A stretch of 64,000 nt of DNA from Streptomyces drozdowiczii (GTDB taxonomy: Bacteria > Actinomycetota > Actinomycetes > Streptomycetales > Streptomycetaceae), in the NCBI RefSeq assembly GCF_026167665.1, contig NZ_CP098740.1, positions 5,952,001-6,016,000 on the forward strand, in the 5' to 3' direction. This document shows positions 51,397 to 62,698 of this stretch, piece after piece (within the stretch, counting starts at the first letter, position 1; every line of letters begins with the position of its first letter). A model generated the notes under the pieces. The model ran no database searches. It saw only the letters and a list, made by a program, of their open reading frames with translations, and was not told where the DNA came from. Made by a program: the position numbers and the translations under genes.

Positions 51397-52386
51397 CTAC
51401 CGGGAGGCCGGGAGCGTCGGGAGGATCTTCTCCACGATGCCGAGGATGACGTCGTCCTCGGGCAGGACCGCCCCGGACTCGCTCCACACGGTGAAGTCGA
51501 AGGTGCCGCCCGGGTCCTTCCGGTCGAGGGCCACGGTCAGCGTCCTCGCCAGAGGGCCTTCCGTGGCGGGTCCGCTCGACCCCTCGCCGCCGATGCGGAA
51601 CTGCATGAGGTGGTCCGAGGTGAAGACCGCGGGCCGGCCGAGGACCTTGTCCGCCCGGTGGTCCAGCGTCTGGGGCGCCAGCACCTTCGTGTACAGGGCG
51701 ACCGTCATCTCGTTGTACGTGGCCGACAACTCCACGGTGTACGTGTCGAACTGGACCCGGGCCTCCGATTCGGCGACCTTGTCGGCGGTCAGGGACGCGG
51801 TGCCGCTGTTTCCGTACGCCACCAGCGGTGCTTCACCGGGCGTGCCGAGGAGGGTCGCCAGGTCGGAGCGGTTGAGCGCCTTGCACAGGTCGCCGCCGGT
51901 GACCGCCCCCGGCGTCAGGGCGTACGCCTTCGGCAGCTTCTTCCCGGCGGCGTGGTCCGAGCAGGTGGCGGGCTTCTCCCCGGCGGTGGCGCTGCCGTCC
52001 CCCGTGACGCGGGGAGCCAGCCACACCGCGCCCACGAGGGCCCCGACCAGGGCCAGTGCCACGAAGACCTGGGCGGCGGCGTTGGGTTCCTTCTTCTCCG
52101 GCGCCGGCGGAGCGGGCGCGGGAGCAACGGCCGGCGCGGGGCCGGCCGGTCCGGGCTGCGGCGCCGGGGCGGCCGCCACCGCGCTCCTGCGGGCGCGCCA
52201 GGCGTGGCGCACCGTTTGGATGCGGAACGCGGTGAAGGCGAGGACGGCCAGGCCGAGACCCGCCATGAGCCAGTTGGTCTCGTACGCGGCGCGGATCGTG
52301 ATGCCCACCCCGAAGAGGGAGCCGCCCAGGATGAGCAGAGGTTCGCGTACCCAGAAGGGCAGAACGCGGAGTATGAGACCGAGCAT
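51397..52386 (-). CDS. DUF6215 domain membrane protein
   Basis: A 329-residue protein. Two hydrophobic segments lie at about residues 5-60, then a Pro/Ala-rich linker (about 75-98), a third hydrophobic segment (about 103-122) and an extracytoplasmic domain of the DUF6215 type (KKLPKAYALTPGAVTGGDLC, LNRSDLATLLGTPGE). Streptomyces often carry such proteins; function unknown. ATG 52386 has no clear binding site. Confidence 0.75.
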   Translation of the reverse strand: MLGLILRVLPFWVREPLLILGGSLFGVGITIRAAYETNWLMAGLGLAVLAFTAFRIQTVRHAWRARRSAVAAAPAPQPGPAGPAPAVAPAPAPPAPEKKEPNAAAQVFVALALVGALVGAVWLAPRVTGDGSATAGEKPATCSDHAAGKKLPKAYALTPGAVTGGDLCKALNRSDLATLLGTPGEAPLVAYGNSGTASLTADKVAESEARVQFDTYTVELSATYNEMTVALYTKVLAPQTLDHRADKVLGRPAVFTSDHLMQFRIGGEGSSGPATEGPLARTLTVALDRKDPGGTFDFTVWSESGAVLPEDDVILGIVEKILPTLPASR

Positions 52387-52426
52387 CCGGTGATCTCACC
52401 AGAGTGTGATCAGCTGCGCAATGGAG

Positions 52427-52475
52427 TTCCGGGACCGGTGGTCCCGCCGGCCCGGCGGCACCACCGGTCCCGGAA
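52427..52475 (-). terminator. terminator of the sugar ABC transporter operon
   Basis: A perfect 16-bp inverted repeat (TTCCGGGACCGGTGGT, 52427-52442, with 52460-52475) containing a further inner repeat, two bases beyond the permease stop. Confidence 0.85.
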
Positions 52476-52477
52476 GG

Positions 52478-53725
52478 TCAGGCGCCCGCCCTCCGCTTGT
52501 TCCACACGTCGAAGCCGACCGCGGCCAGCAGCACCAGGCCCTTGATGACCTGCTGCCAGTCGGTGCCGACGCCCACCAGGTTCATGCCGTTGTTGAGCAC
52601 ACCGAGGACCAGGCCGCCGATGATGGCGCCCAGCACGGTGCCCACACCGCCGCTCATCGAGGCCCCGCCGATGAACGCGGCGGCGATGGCCTCCAGTTCG
52701 AAGTTCACGCCCGCCTTCGGCGAGGCCGCGTTGAAGCGCGCCGCGAAGACGAGACCGGCCAGCGCCGCGAGCATCCCCATGTTGAGGAAGACCGCGAAGG
52801 TCACCTTGCGGTCCTTGACCCCGGACAGCTTCGCGGCCGGCAGGTTGCCGCCGATCGCGTACACATGGCGGCCGATGACCGCGTTCCGCATCACGTATCC
52901 GAAGCCGACCAGCAGCACGGCCAGGATCAGCAGCACCACCGGCGCGCCCTTGTAGCTCGCCAGCAGCAGGGTGGTGACCAGCACGGCGGCGACCAGCGCC
53001 GTCACCTTCAGCGTGAACAGGCTCGTCGGCAGGGTCTCCAAGGTGAACTCGCGCTGCCGCCGGCGGTCCCGCAGCTCCTGGAACACCACATACGCGGCCA
53101 GCCCCAGGCCCAGCAGCAGGGTGATGTTGTGGTAGTTGGTCTCCGGTCCCACCTCGGGCAGGAAGCCGTTGGCGACCCGCTGCATGCCCTCAGGGAACGG
53201 GCCGAGCGTCTGGCCCTTGAGGAAGATCTCCGTCAGCCCCCGGAACAGCAGCATGCCCGCGAGCGTCACGATGAACGACGGGATGCCGACGTACGCGATG
53301 AAGAAGCCCTGGAGCGCTCCCGCGACGGCCCCGAGCAGCAGGGTGAGGACTACGGCGACCGGCCAGGCCACATGGTGCTCGACCATGAGCACCGCCCCGA
53401 CGCCCCCGACCAGCGCCATCAGGGAGCCCACCGACAGGTCGATGTGCCCCGAGATGATGACGATCATCATGCCGATGGCCAGGATCAGGATGTAGCTGTT
53501 CTGGAGCACCAGGTTGGAGACGTTGCGCGGCAGCAGCAGGTCGCCCCCCGTCCACACCTGGAACAGCAGCACGATCAGGCCGAGCGCGAAGAGCATGCCG
53601 TACTGGCGCATGTTCCGCCGTACGCCGTCCAGGAGCACCCGGACGACCGGGACCCCCGTCGGCGGTGCCCCGCCCTCGCCCGACGGTGGTGTGGCTTTCG
53701 TGTGCGTGCTGACGTCGGTGCTCAT
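52478..53725 (-). CDS. mmsB: multiple monosaccharide ABC transporter permease
   Basis: A 415-residue permease with about ten membrane helices, larger than the 330-residue ribose-type RbsC, as expected for MmsB/XylH. Recognisable are [56 protein letters not shown] and [23 protein letters not shown] 53725 overlaps the stop of the ATPase gene (ATGA). Third gene of the operon; by context it imports L-arabinose. Confidence 0.9.
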   Translation of the reverse strand: MSTDVSTHTKATPPSGEGGAPPTGVPVVRVLLDGVRRNMRQYGMLFALGLIVLLFQVWTGGDLLLPRNVSNLVLQNSYILILAIGMMIVIISGHIDLSVGSLMALVGGVGAVLMVEHHVAWPVAVVLTLLLGAVAGALQGFFIAYVGIPSFIVTLAGMLLFRGLTEIFLKGQTLGPFPEGMQRVANGFLPEVGPETNYHNITLLLGLGLAAYVVFQELRDRRRQREFTLETLPTSLFTLKVTALVAAVLVTTLLLASYKGAPVVLLILAVLLVGFGYVMRNAVIGRHVYAIGGNLPAAKLSGVKDRKVTFAVFLNMGMLAALAGLVFAARFNAASPKAGVNFELEAIAAAFIGGASMSGGVGTVLGAIIGGLVLGVLNNGMNLVGVGTDWQQVIKGLVLLAAVGFDVWNKRRAGA

Positions 53726-55320
53726 GACTGCTGTCCTTCGGGTGGTACGGAGGTGGTGTCCTGGGTCATGTGCCGCATCAGCACTTCCTGGGTTGCGTCC
53801 GCGCGGGCGACCTCGCCGGTCAGCCGGCCGGCGGCCATGGTGTACACGCGGTCGCACATGCCGAGCAGTTCGGGCAGTTCGGAGGAGATGAAGAGGATCG
53901 CCTTGCCCTCGGCGGCGAGCCGGTCGATCACGGTGTAGATCTCGAACTTGGCGCCCACGTCCACACCGCGCGTGGGCTCGTCCAGGACGAGGACGTCCGG
54001 ACCGGTGAGGATCCACTTGCTGAGGACGACCTTCTGCTGGTTGCCGCCGGAGAGCCGGCCGACCGGTTCGAGGACGTTCGGCGTCTTGATGTTCATGCTC
54101 CGCCGGTACCGCTCGGCCACCTTGCGTTCCTCGTGGCCGTCCACCACCCCGCGCCGGGCGAGCGCGCCGAGCGAGGCGAGCGAGATGTTGCGGCCCACCG
54201 AGTCCCCGAGATCGAGGCCGTAGTGCTTGCGGTCCTCGGTGACGTACGCGATGCCGTGGGCGACCGCCTCGGGCACCGTACGGGTACGCACCTCGCGGCC
54301 GTCCCTGAGGACGGAGCCCCGCTCGTAATGCCCGTACGAGCGCCCGAAGACGCTCATCGCCAGCTCGGTCCGGCCGGCGCCCATCAGCCCGGCGATGCCC
54401 ACGATCTCGCCGCGCCGGACCTGGAGCGAGACCCCGTCGACCACCTTGCGGGTGCGGTCGAGCGGATGACGCACCGTCCAGTCCCGGATCTCCAGGGCGG
54501 GTTGGGCGTCGGTCTCGCCGGTGTACGGGGTGCGGTCGGGGAAGCGGCTGTCGAGGTCCCGGCCCACCATGCCGCGGATGATGCGTTCCTCGGTGGTGGC
54601 CGGGTCGTTGACGTCCAGGGTCTCGATGGACCGCCCGTCGCGCAGGATGGTGACGGAGTCCGCGATCCGGGCGATCTCGTTCAGCTTGTGCGAGATGATG
54701 ATCGAGGTGATGCCCTGGTCCTTCAGCTCCCGCATCAGCCGCAGCAGCTTCGCGCTGTCCTCGTCGTTGAGCGCGGCGGTCGGCTCGTCCAGGATCAGCA
54801 GCCGGACGTCCTTCGCCAGCGCCTTCGCGATCTCCACCAACTGCTGCTTGCCGACACCGATGTCGGCGACCCGGGTCTCCGGATGGTCGTCCAGGCCGAC
54901 CCGCTTGAGTAGCGCGGACGCCCGGCGCAGCGACTCGCGCCAGTCGATGATCCCGCGCCGGGCCGGCTCGTTGCCCAGGAAGACGTTCTCGGCGATCGAC
55001 AGATGGGGGACGAGCGCGAGTTCCTGGTGGATGATGACGATCCCGCGCTGCTCGCTGGCCCGGATGTCCTTGAAGCGGCACGGTTCGCCGTCGAAGAGGA
55101 TCTCGCCCTCGTACGAGCCGTGCGGGTGGACGCCGGAGAGCACCTTCATGAGCGTCGACTTGCCGGCGCCGTTCTCCCCGCACAGGGCGTGCACCTCGCC
55201 GCGCCGCACGGACAGGGTCACCTCGGAGAGCGCCCTGACGCCGGGGAACGTCTTGACGATGGAGCGCATGTCGAGGACCGGTCCTGGCACGGCGGGGGAG
55301 TCGGGCGCGGCGGCCGTCAC
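53722..55320 (-). CDS. mmsA: multiple monosaccharide ABC transporter ATP-binding protein
   Basis: A 532-residue double ABC ATPase. The first domain has Walker [10 protein letters not shown] (48-56), a [13 protein letters not shown] signature and Walker [12 protein letters not shown]; the second has the degenerate [11 protein letters not shown]-loop, [14 protein letters not shown] signature and [12 protein letters not shown], as usual for carbohydrate-type (CUT2) ATPases. GTG 55320 overlaps the stop of the binding-protein gene (GTGA) with GGAG six bases upstream. Translationally coupled to both neighbours. Confidence 0.93.
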   Translation of the reverse strand: MTAAAPDSPAVPGPVLDMRSIVKTFPGVRALSEVTLSVRRGEVHALCGENGAGKSTLMKVLSGVHPHGSYEGEILFDGEPCRFKDIRASEQRGIVIIHQELALVPHLSIAENVFLGNEPARRGIIDWRESLRRASALLKRVGLDDHPETRVADIGVGKQQLVEIAKALAKDVRLLILDEPTAALNDEDSAKLLRLMRELKDQGITSIIISHKLNEIARIADSVTILRDGRSIETLDVNDPATTEERIIRGMVGRDLDSRFPDRTPYTGETDAQPALEIRDWTVRHPLDRTRKVVDGVSLQVRRGEIVGIAGLMGAGRTELAMSVFGRSYGHYERGSVLRDGREVRTRTVPEAVAHGIAYVTEDRKHYGLDLGDSVGRNISLASLGALARRGVVDGHEERKVAERYRRSMNIKTPNVLEPVGRLSGGNQQKVVLSKWILTGPDVLVLDEPTRGVDVGAKFEIYTVIDRLAAEGKAILFISSELPELLGMCDRVYTMAAGRLTGEVARADATQEVLMRHMTQDTTSVPPEGQQS

Positions 55321-56426
55321 CCCAGCTCCTTGGCGTCGATGTAGCCGGAGTCGACCAGGATCTTCCGGTAGTTCGACTTGTCGACGCTGACCGGGTCGAG
55401 CAGGAAGGCGGGCACGACCTTCTTGCCGTTGTTGTACGTCGATTCGTCGTTGACCTCGGGCTTCTTGCCGTTGAGGACCGCGGTCACCATGTCCGCCGCG
55501 ACCTGGGCCAGGGCACGGGTGTCCTTGTAGACGGTCTGGGTCTGCTGGCCCGCGATGATCGACTTCACCGAGGCGACCTCCGCGTCCTGACCGGTGACGA
55601 CCGGGAGCGGCTTCGCCTTGCTGCCGTAGTCGTCGGACTTCAGGGCGGACAGGATGCCGATGGAGATGCCGTCGTACGGGGAGAGCACCGCGTCGACGTG
55701 TGCGGTGGAGTACGCGGAGGTCAGCAGGTCGTCCATGCGCTTCTGCGCGGTGCCGCCGTCCCAGCGCAGCGTGGTGACCTGGTTGAGCCGGGTCTGCTTG
55801 GAGCGCACGACCAGCTGCTTCTTGTCGAAGTAGGGCTTCAGCACCTTCATGGCGCCGTTGAAGAAGTACTTCGTGTTGTTGTCGTCGTTGGACCCGGCGA
55901 ACAGCTCGATGTTGAACGGGCCCTTCTTCGCGCCGCTCTTCAGCCCCAGCTTGTCGACGATGTACGTGGCCTGGAGCTCGCCGACCTTCTCGTTGTCGAA
56001 GGAGGCGTAGTAGTCGACGTGCGGGGAGCCCAGGATGAGCCGGTCGTACGAGATCACGGGGATGTCGGCGTCCGCGGCCTGCTGGAGGACGTTGGACAGG
56101 GCCTCGCCGTTGATGGCGGCCACGACCAGCGCGTCGACGCCCTGCGTGATCATGTTCTCGATCTGGGCGACCTGCTGGTCGGGATCGTCCTCGCCGTACT
56201 GGAGTGTGGTGGCGAACCCGGCCTTCTTGAGGCTCGCGGTCATGTTCTTGCCGTCGGCGATCCACCGCTCGGAGGACTTGGTGGGCATGGCTATGCCGAT
56301 GGTGACGTCCTTCTTGTCCTTCTTCTCCTGGCTCCCTCCTTCGCTGTCCTGTCCGCAGGCGGTGAGGAGCAGGGCGCAGCCGGTGGTCACCGCCACGAGG
56401 GCGGACGCGGCTCGGAAGTTCTTCAT
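55317..56426 (-). CDS. chvE: sugar ABC transporter substrate-binding lipoprotein
   Basis: A 369-residue lipoprotein. The signal peptide ends in the lipobox LTAC with the lipid-bearing C24; the mature protein is a periplasmic-binding-protein type I fold ([54 protein letters not shown]) of the ChvE/XylF group, which bind aldoses such as arabinose, xylose and galactose. First gene of the leftward operon, preceded by a LacI-type operator (56474-56490). Start ATG 56426 or 56432 (two codons earlier) cannot be told apart. Confidence 0.9.
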   Translation of the reverse strand: MKNFRAASALVAVTTGCALLLTACGQDSEGGSQEKKDKKDVTIGIAMPTKSSERWIADGKNMTASLKKAGFATTLQYGEDDPDQQVAQIENMITQGVDALVVAAINGEALSNVLQQAADADIPVISYDRLILGSPHVDYYASFDNEKVGELQATYIVDKLGLKSGAKKGPFNIELFAGSNDDNNTKYFFNGAMKVLKPYFDKKQLVVRSKQTRLNQVTTLRWDGGTAQKRMDDLLTSAYSTAHVDAVLSPYDGISIGILSALKSDDYGSKAKPLPVVTGQDAEVASVKSIIAGQQTQTVYKDTRALAQVAADMVTAVLNGKKPEVNDESTYNNGKKVVPAFLLDPVSVDKSNYRKILVDSGYIDAKELG

Positions 56427-56473
56427 GGGCATGACCTGACAATCCCGTCGTGGCGGTGGCCTTGGTGGAGCTC

Positions 56474-56490
56474 GATTGTTAGCGCTCGCA
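56474..56490. promoter_or_regulatory. LacI-type operator before the transporter operon
   Basis: GATTGTTAGCGCTCGCA keeps the left half and centre (TTGTTAGCGCT) of the operator found at 56675 with a weaker right half. It lies 50 bases upstream of the binding-protein start. Confidence 0.7.
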
Positions 56491-56674
56491 TCTAGGCCGT
56501 GCAAGGGGCCTTCGCGTCTTTTCTTGCGCCGCCGCGCGGCCGTAACCGGAGGAAAGGGAGGTAATCGTGGCGCATCCCGAAGGTTCAACCGGTCGCCCGC
56601 GCTACGCGCGGAGTCGGGTGTCATCGCCGGGCCGGCCCGGCACGGCAAAAGCGCACACACCTCTTGCCCCCAGA

Positions 56675-56694
56675 GATTGTGAGCGCTAACAATC
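56675..56694. promoter_or_regulatory. LacI-type operator before araB
   Basis: GATTGTGAGCGCTAACAATC is a 20-bp palindrome with a single mismatched pair and the central AGCGCT of LacI-family operators, 50 bases upstream of the araB start. With the site at 56474 it brackets the divergent promoters. Confidence 0.85.
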
Positions 56695-56743
56695 ACCAGG
56701 GGCCGTTGTCGCCCCGCTCACCCCTGACGAGAGAGACCGCATC

Positions 56744-58450
56744 GTGACGCCACACGCCTCCTCCGGCCCCGCCGAACGTCACCATCCCGACGCCTGCACG
56801 GTCGGAGTGGACTTCGGGACCCTTTCCGGGCGCGCCGTGGTGGTCAGGGTCCGCGACGGCGCCGAACTCGGCTCGGCGGTCCACGACTACCGCCACGCCG
56901 TCATCGAGGACCGCCTCCCGCTCACCGGCGTACCGCTGCCCCCCGACTGGGCGTTGCAACACCCCGAGGACTGGCGCGACGTGCTCCGCACCGCGGTCCC
57001 GGCGGCGGTCGAGGCAGCCGGAATCGACCCGGCCCGCGTCATCGGCATCGCCACCGACTTCACCGCCTGCACGGTCCTGCCGGCCACCGCCGAGGGCATC
57101 CCGCTCGCCCTGCTCCCCGCATGGTCCGACCGCCCGCACGCCTGGCCGAAGCTGTGGAAGCACCACGCCGCGCAGGAGCAGGCCGACCGCATCAACGCCC
57201 TCGCGCACGACCGGGGCGAGAAGTGGATCAGCCGGTACGGGGGCCGGATCTCCTCCGAGTGGCAGTTCGCCAAGGCCCTCCAGGTGCTGGAGGAGGACCC
57301 CGCTGTCTACGCCGCCTGCGCGCGCTGGATCGAGGCGGCCGACTGGATCGTCTGGCAGCTCACCGGTGCCGAATCGCGCAACACCTGCACCGCCGGCTAC
57401 AAGGGCATCCACCAGGACGGCGCCTACCCGTCACCCGACTACCTCGGCCGACTGCACCCCGACTTCGCGGACTTCCCCGCCACCCGCCTCGACCACCCGC
57501 TCGCGCCCCTGGGCTCCCGCGTCGGCGGCCTGAGCAGCTGCGCCGCCGCCTGGACCGGTCTGCCCGAGGGCATCGCCGTGGCCGCGGGCAACGTGGACGC
57601 GCATGTGGCGGCCCCCGCCGCCAGAGCCGTCGAGAACGGGCGGCTGCTCGCCATCATGGGCACCTCCACCTGCCATGTCCTCAACGGCGCCACCCTCGCC
57701 GACGTCCCCGGCATCTGCGGGGTCGTCGAAGGCGGCATCGTGGACGGCGCCTACGGCTACGAGGCCGGGCAGAGCGCGGTCGGCGACATCTTCGCCTGGT
57801 GGCTCCGGCAGGGCGTACCGGACGACTACCGCACCGAGGCCAGGGACACCGGCGAGGACCTGCACCAGCTTCTGACCCGCAAGGCCGCCGGACAGCCGGT
57901 CGGAGCGCACGGACTGGTCGCCCTCGACTGGATGAACGGCAACCGCTCCACCCTGGTCGACCACCACCTCTCCGGGGTCGTCGCCGGGCTCACCCTCGAC
58001 ACCCGGCCCGAGGACGTCTACCTCGCCCTCCTCGAATCCACCGCGTACGGCACCCGGGTGATCGTGGAGGCGTTCGAGGCCGGCGGAATCCCCGTCGAGG
58101 AGTTCATCGTCACCGGCGGGCTGAGGAAGAACGCCCTCCTCATGCAGATCTACGCCGACGTCCTGCGCCGCCCCGTCTCCCTCGGCACCTCCGAGCAGGG
58201 GCCCGCCCTCGGCTCCGCCATCCACGCCGCCGTCGCCGCGGGCGCCCACCCGGACGTCCGGACCGCCGCCGCCGCGATGGGCAGCGTCCAGCGGCACGCG
58301 TACACCCCGGACCCCGGCCGGGCGGACGCCTACGACGCGCTGTTCCGCGAATACCGCGCCCTGCACGACCACTTCGGCACCGGCGCCGACCTCCTCCTGC
58401 ACCGCCTGCGCCGCATCCGCAACACCGCGCGCACCGCCACCGCCGGCTGA
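56744..58450 (+). CDS. araB: L-ribulokinase
   Basis: A 568-residue FGGY-family kinase that phosphorylates L-ribulose. The N-terminal ATPase motif [17 protein letters not shown], the ribulokinase-type [10 protein letters not shown], the [10 protein letters not shown] segment and [17 protein letters not shown] identify AraB. GTG 56744 follows a weak GAGAG. It is the first gene of araBAD and lies just downstream of the LacI-type operator. Product passes to AraD. Confidence 0.95.
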   Translation: MTPHASSGPAERHHPDACTVGVDFGTLSGRAVVVRVRDGAELGSAVHDYRHAVIEDRLPLTGVPLPPDWALQHPEDWRDVLRTAVPAAVEAAGIDPARVIGIATDFTACTVLPATAEGIPLALLPAWSDRPHAWPKLWKHHAAQEQADRINALAHDRGEKWISRYGGRISSEWQFAKALQVLEEDPAVYAACARWIEAADWIVWQLTGAESRNTCTAGYKGIHQDGAYPSPDYLGRLHPDFADFPATRLDHPLAPLGSRVGGLSSCAAAWTGLPEGIAVAAGNVDAHVAAPAARAVENGRLLAIMGTSTCHVLNGATLADVPGICGVVEGGIVDGAYGYEAGQSAVGDIFAWWLRQGVPDDYRTEARDTGEDLHQLLTRKAAGQPVGAHGLVALDWMNGNRSTLVDHHLSGVVAGLTLDTRPEDVYLALLESTAYGTRVIVEAFEAGGIPVEEFIVTGGLRKNALLMQIYADVLRRPVSLGTSEQGPALGSAIHAAVAAGAHPDVRTAAAAMGSVQRHAYTPDPGRADAYDALFREYRALHDHFGTGADLLLHRLRRIRNTARTATAG

Positions 58451-58494
58451 CCGGCAAGACCTTCCTTTCCCGTACCACGAGGAGCACACCCGAC

Positions 58495-60003
58495 ATGACG
58501 CTCGCCCAGCCCGACCGTGAGATCTGGTTCCTCACCGGGAGCCAGTCCCTCTACGGCGACGAGACCCTGGCCCAGGTCGCCGACCAGTCACGGGTCATCC
58601 GCGACACCCTCGCGGACCAGCCGCAGCTGACGGTGCGCGTGGTCTGGAAGCCCGTCCTCACCGACGCGGCCGCCATCCGCAGGGTCTGTCTCGACGCGAA
58701 CGCCGACGACCGGTGCATCGGCCTCATCGCCTGGATGCACACCTTCTCCCCGGCCAAGATGTGGATCGCCGGCCTCGACGCGCTCAGCAAACCACTGCTC
58801 CACCTGCACACCCAGGCCAACCGCCGACTGCCCTGGTCCACCATCGACATGGACTTCATGAACCTGAACCAGGCCGCCCACGGCGACCGCGAGTTCGGCT
58901 TCGTGCAGACCCGCCTCGGCGTCCCCCGCAAGACCGTCGCCGGCCATGTCACCACCCCCGAGGTGGTCGACCGCATCGCCGGCTGGGCGCGCGCCGCCGC
59001 GGGCCGCGCCGAACTGTCCGGCCTCAGGCTCGCCCGGTTCGGCGACAACATGCGCGACGTCGCCGTCACCGAGGGCGACAAGGTCGAGGCCCAGCTGCGG
59101 TTCGGCGTCTCGGTCAACACCTACGGCGTCAACGACCTGGTCACCGCCGTCGACGCCGCCGACGAGGACACCGTCACCGCGCTCGTCAAGGAGTACCAGG
59201 ACCTCTACGCCCTCGCCCCCGAGCTGCGGCCGGGCGGCGAGCGCCACGACTCCCTGCGCTATGCCGCCCGCATCGAGGCCGGACTGCGCGCGTTCCTCAC
59301 CGAGGGCGGCTTCCGCGCCTTCACCACGAACTTCGAGGACCTCGGCGGTCTGCGCCAGCTCCCCGGGCTCGCCGTCCAGCGCCTGATGGCCGACGGCTAC
59401 GGCTTCGGCGGGGAGGGCGACTGGAAGACCTCCGTCCTGCTGCGCACCCTCAAGGCCATGGCGCACGGGCTGCCCGGCGGCACGTCGTTCATGGAGGACT
59501 ACACCTACGACCTGACGCCCGGCCAGGAACTGATCCTCGGCGCCCACATGCTGGAGGTGTGCCCCTCGCTGACCACGGCGACCCCCAGCTGCGAGATCCA
59601 CCCGCTGTCCATCGGCGGCCGGGAGGACCCGGTCCGGCTCGTCTTCGACGCGGCCCCCGGCCCCGCCGTGGTCGTCGGGCTCGCGGACATGGGCGACCGC
59701 TTCCGGCTCGTCGCCAACCACATCGACGTCGTCACCCCGCCGGAGCCGCTGCCGAAACTGCCGGTGGCCCGCGCCGTGTGGCGGCCCAGCCCCGATCTGC
59801 GCACCTCCACCGAGGCCTGGCTGACGGCCGGGGCACCGCACCACACCGTCCTCACCACCGCGCTCGGCGGCGAGGAGCTGGAAGACCTCGCCGAGATGCT
59901 GCGCACCGAACTCGCCGTCATCGACCGGGACACCACCGTCCGGCGCTTCACCCGCGAACTGCGCTGGAACCAGGCGTACCACCGGCTGGCCCAGAGCCTG
60001 TGA
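58495..60003 (+). CDS. araA: L-arabinose isomerase
   Basis: A 502-residue Mn-dependent isomerase converting L-arabinose to L-ribulose. The start [56 protein letters not shown] and [12 protein letters not shown] with [13 protein letters not shown] are family signatures, including the metal-binding Glu and His. Length equals the E. coli enzyme. GAGGAG precedes ATG 58495; 44 bases separate it from araB. Confidence 0.97.
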   Translation: MTLAQPDREIWFLTGSQSLYGDETLAQVADQSRVIRDTLADQPQLTVRVVWKPVLTDAAAIRRVCLDANADDRCIGLIAWMHTFSPAKMWIAGLDALSKPLLHLHTQANRRLPWSTIDMDFMNLNQAAHGDREFGFVQTRLGVPRKTVAGHVTTPEVVDRIAGWARAAAGRAELSGLRLARFGDNMRDVAVTEGDKVEAQLRFGVSVNTYGVNDLVTAVDAADEDTVTALVKEYQDLYALAPELRPGGERHDSLRYAARIEAGLRAFLTEGGFRAFTTNFEDLGGLRQLPGLAVQRLMADGYGFGGEGDWKTSVLLRTLKAMAHGLPGGTSFMEDYTYDLTPGQELILGAHMLEVCPSLTTATPSCEIHPLSIGGREDPVRLVFDAAPGPAVVVGLADMGDRFRLVANHIDVVTPPEPLPKLPVARAVWRPSPDLRTSTEAWLTAGAPHHTVLTTALGGEELEDLAEMLRTELAVIDRDTTVRRFTRELRWNQAYHRLAQSL

Positions 60004-60038
60004 CCGCCGCCGACACCTCCACCAGGACGGAGCCCTCC

Positions 60039-60752
60039 GTGGCCGGGACCGTATCGAACGAGCTGCGCCGAGACGTGCTCGAAGCCAACCTCCGCATCCC
60101 CCGGGCCGGGCTCGCCACCCTGACCTGGGGCAATGTGAGCGGCGTCGACCGGGAGGCCGGCGTCTTCGTCATCAAGCCGTCCGGGGTCTCCTACGACGCG
60201 CTGGGCGCCGACGACCTCGTCGTCGTCTCGCTGGCCGACGGGAGCGTCGTGGAGGGCCGGCTGCGCCCGTCCACCGACACCGAGACGCACCGCAGCCTCT
60301 ACCTGGCGTTCCCCTCGATCGGCGGGGTGACCCACACCCACTCCACCCACGCCGTCGCCTTCGCCCAGGCCAGGCGCCCGATCCCGGTGCTCGGCACCAC
60401 CCACGCCGACACCTTCAACGGGCCCGTCCCGGTCACCGCCGCGCTGACGCCCGAGCAGTGCGCCAAGCACTACGAGTACAACACCGGGCAGGTCATCGTG
60501 GACCTCCTGGAGGGCGACGACACCCGGGCCGGTGAGGTGCCCGGCGCCCTGGTCGCGCACCACGGTCCGTTCACCTGGGGAACCGACGCCACCAAGTCCC
60601 TGGAGCACGCCATCATCTGCGAGGCGGTCGCGGAGATGGCCCTGCACACCATCGCCCTGGGCGCGGTGGAACCCCCGCAGCACCTGCTGGACCGCCACTT
60701 CACCCGCAAACACGGCCCGGACGCCTACTACGGGAACCCCGGAGCCGCGTGA
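60039..60752 (+). CDS. araD: L-ribulose-5-phosphate 4-epimerase
   Basis: A 237-residue class II aldolase-type zinc enzyme that makes D-xylulose-5-phosphate, linking arabinose to the pentose phosphate pathway. TWGNVSGVD, KPSGVSYD, the zinc histidines in HTHSTHAVAF and AHHGPFTWG are visible. GTG 60039 is preferred: GGAG lies six bases before it and the length fits the family (about 231). GTG 60000 overlaps the araA stop (GTGA) and would add 13 residues without a binding site. Confidence 0.93.
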   Translation: MAGTVSNELRRDVLEANLRIPRAGLATLTWGNVSGVDREAGVFVIKPSGVSYDALGADDLVVVSLADGSVVEGRLRPSTDTETHRSLYLAFPSIGGVTHTHSTHAVAFAQARRPIPVLGTTHADTFNGPVPVTAALTPEQCAKHYEYNTGQVIVDLLEGDDTRAGEVPGALVAHHGPFTWGTDATKSLEHAIICEAVAEMALHTIALGAVEPPQHLLDRHFTRKHGPDAYYGNPGAA

Positions 60753-60756
60753 GCCT

Positions 60757-61797
60757 TCAGGGGCCGGCGGGCGCCCGTACGCTCTCCCGCCGGACCAGCT
60801 CCGGGCTGATGACGGGCTGCGCGCCCTTCGGCTCGGCACCGCTGATCAGCCCGAGCAGCAGGTCGAGCGTCGTGGTGGCGACCGCGCCGAAGTCCTGGCG
60901 CACGGTGGTCAGCGGCGGCGAGTAGTACGCCGACTCGGGCACGTCGTCGAACCCGACGATGCTCACCTGGTCCGGGACCGAACGCCCCCGCTCGGTCATG
61001 GCGCGCAGGGCGCCGAGCGCCTGGTGGTCGTTGGCCGCGAAGACCGCGGTGACCTCGGGCATCCGGGCCAGCATCTGCCCCGCCCGGTATCCGGAGGCGG
61101 CGGACCAGTCGCCCGTGCTGACCGGCGGCACCTCCGCCCCGGCCTCCTGGAGCGCCCGGCGCCAGCCGCGGATGCGGCCCGCCGCGTCGAACCAGTCCGG
61201 CGGGCCCGAGATGTGCCACACCGTCTCGTGGCCCGCCTCCAGCAGGTGCTTCGTGGCCTCGTACGCGCCCTGCTCCTGGTCGACGGCCACCACCGGCGCG
61301 CCGCGCTCGGGGTCGCCGTCGATGGTGACCAGGGGGACCTCGGCGGGCACCCCGGCCAGCGCGGCGTCGGCCGAGGCGGTGGGCGCGATGACCACGATCC
61401 CGGCCACCCGCTCGTCGCGGTGGCGCTCGACGGCGGCGGTGATCGAGGACTGCCCCAGCTCGGGCACCCGGTGCACGCTCACCGCGAAGCCCTGGCGGGC
61501 GGCGGCGATCTCGAAGGCGGCCAGGAGCGAGGAGGGTCCGTACAGCGTGGAGTTCTGCGCGATCACGCCGATCAGCTGCGAGCGCCCCGTCACCAGGGCG
61601 CGCGCCGCGCGGTTGGGCCGGTAGCCCAGCTCCTTCACCGCCGCGAGCACCCGCAGCCGGGTCTGCTCGCGCACATTCGGGTGGCTGTTGAGGACCCGGG
61701 ACACCGTCTGATGGGACACGCCCGCGAGCCGTGCGACATCGGTCATCGCCGGTTCCCGCACCACTGGACCGGTCGCCGTGGCGTCCTCCACACCCAT
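60757..61797 (-). CDS. LacI family repressor, probable regulator of the arabinose genes
   Basis: A 346-residue LacI-type repressor: HTH at residues 18-40 (DVARLAGVSHQTVSRVLN), the hinge helix YRPNRAARAL and a sugar-binding domain (about 70-340; VVAVDQEQGAYEATKHLLEAG, DDVPESAYYSPPLTTVRQD). GGAGGAG lies directly before ATG 61797. It converges on araD with a four-base gap. The LacI-type operators at araB and at the transporter operon are its likely targets, with L-arabinose or a derivative as inducer; this is inferred from position. Confidence 0.88.
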   Translation of the reverse strand: MGVEDATATGPVVREPAMTDVARLAGVSHQTVSRVLNSHPNVREQTRLRVLAAVKELGYRPNRAARALVTGRSQLIGVIAQNSTLYGPSSLLAAFEIAAARQGFAVSVHRVPELGQSSITAAVERHRDERVAGIVVIAPTASADAALAGVPAEVPLVTIDGDPERGAPVVAVDQEQGAYEATKHLLEAGHETVWHISGPPDWFDAAGRIRGWRRALQEAGAEVPPVSTGDWSAASGYRAGQMLARMPEVTAVFAANDHQALGALRAMTERGRSVPDQVSIVGFDDVPESAYYSPPLTTVRQDFGAVATTTLDLLLGLISGAEPKGAQPVISPELVRRESVRAPAGP

Positions 61798-61943
61798 CTC
61801 CTCCTGCCGGTGACCGCCCCGACCCGGCTGTCCGCCGGCGGCCGCGGGTGATCCGCATTGAACGCTCAATCTACGCCCGGCCGAGCTACGGCCCTCGCGG
61901 AGAGCGGCCTCGTCCTCGTCCGCCGCGGGGCGGCCTGCGCCCC

Positions 61944-62542
61944 TCAGTGGCTCGTCGTCGCCCCGAGCACGGGGGAGGCCGTGAACAGGGCCCGGACGGC
62001 GGCGGTGACCTGCGCGGCGACCACTTCGGGGGTGGACGCGTCCAGCTTGCCGTCCAGGTGCAGGAACGCCAGCCCGTGGACCAGGGCCCACACCGCGGTC
62101 GACAGGGCGTCCGGGTCCACGCCGGGGAAGGCGGCGCGCACGATGTCGCGCACGTACGCGGAGATGGCGGCCGTCGCGGCGACACGCTCCTCGCTCGCCG
62201 GGTCGCAGGGCTCGGCGAACATCGCCCGGAAGAGGGCCGGGTGCTCCAGGGCGAACCGCACATAGGCGACGGCGACGGCCGCCATGCCGTCCGGGGTCGA
62301 GGGCGCGGGGTCGGCGGCCGTCAGGGCGACGGCGAGTTCGCGGTACCCCTCCGCGGCGACCGCCGAGACAAGCGCCTCGCGGTCCGCGTAATGGCGGTAG
62401 GGGCCGTGGGCGAGACGCCGGCCCGGCGGGCGACCGCGCGCATGGACAGGGCCGCGCTGCCGTCCTCCTCCAGCAGTTCGCGGGCCGCCCGCAGGCAGGC
62501 GGCGCGCAGATCGCCGTGATGATACGTGCCGTTCCGGGCCAT
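61944..62542 (-). pseudogene. TetR family regulator, one-base frameshift
   Basis: From ATG 62542 the frame reads MARNGTYHHGDLRAACLRAA, then the HTH RRAGVSPTAP; at the run 62400-62403 (four G, plus strand) one base is missing and the next frame continues PYRHYADREALVSAVAAEGY and the ligand domain to the stop at 61944. The joined protein of about 199 residues is a typical TetR with WHG-type C-terminus (VHGLAFLHLDGKL). As written the DNA-binding and sensor halves are separated. Confidence 0.82.
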
Positions 62543-62575
62543 GGGTCCTACCTGCTCTTCCGGTGCCGCGCAATC

Positions 62576-62596
62576 GATGTAAATGGTGCATACATC
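62576..62596. promoter_or_regulatory. TetR-type operator upstream of the frameshifted tetR
   Basis: GATGTA-N9-TACATC inverted repeat, containing GGTGCATACAT, similar to the elements GGTGCTTACAT and CACCGCTTACAT in the divergent promoter. Confidence 0.6.
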
Positions 62597-62648
62597 CTAG
62601 GTGACCGGTGTGGGTGAGGAGGTACCGAAGGGGCCGGCCGCTCCATTG

Positions 62649-62698
62649 TTGACGGTGCTTACATTGGGTCGTACAGTCATGTGTACACCGCTTACATG
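62649..62698 (+). promoter_or_regulatory. promoter with overlapping TetR half sites
   Basis: TTGACG (62649-62654), 17 bases, TACAGT (62672-62677). GGTGCTTACAT lies in the spacer and GTGTACACCGCTTACAT covers the expected start point, so a bound repressor would block transcription of the decarboxylase-family gene. Confidence 0.65.
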
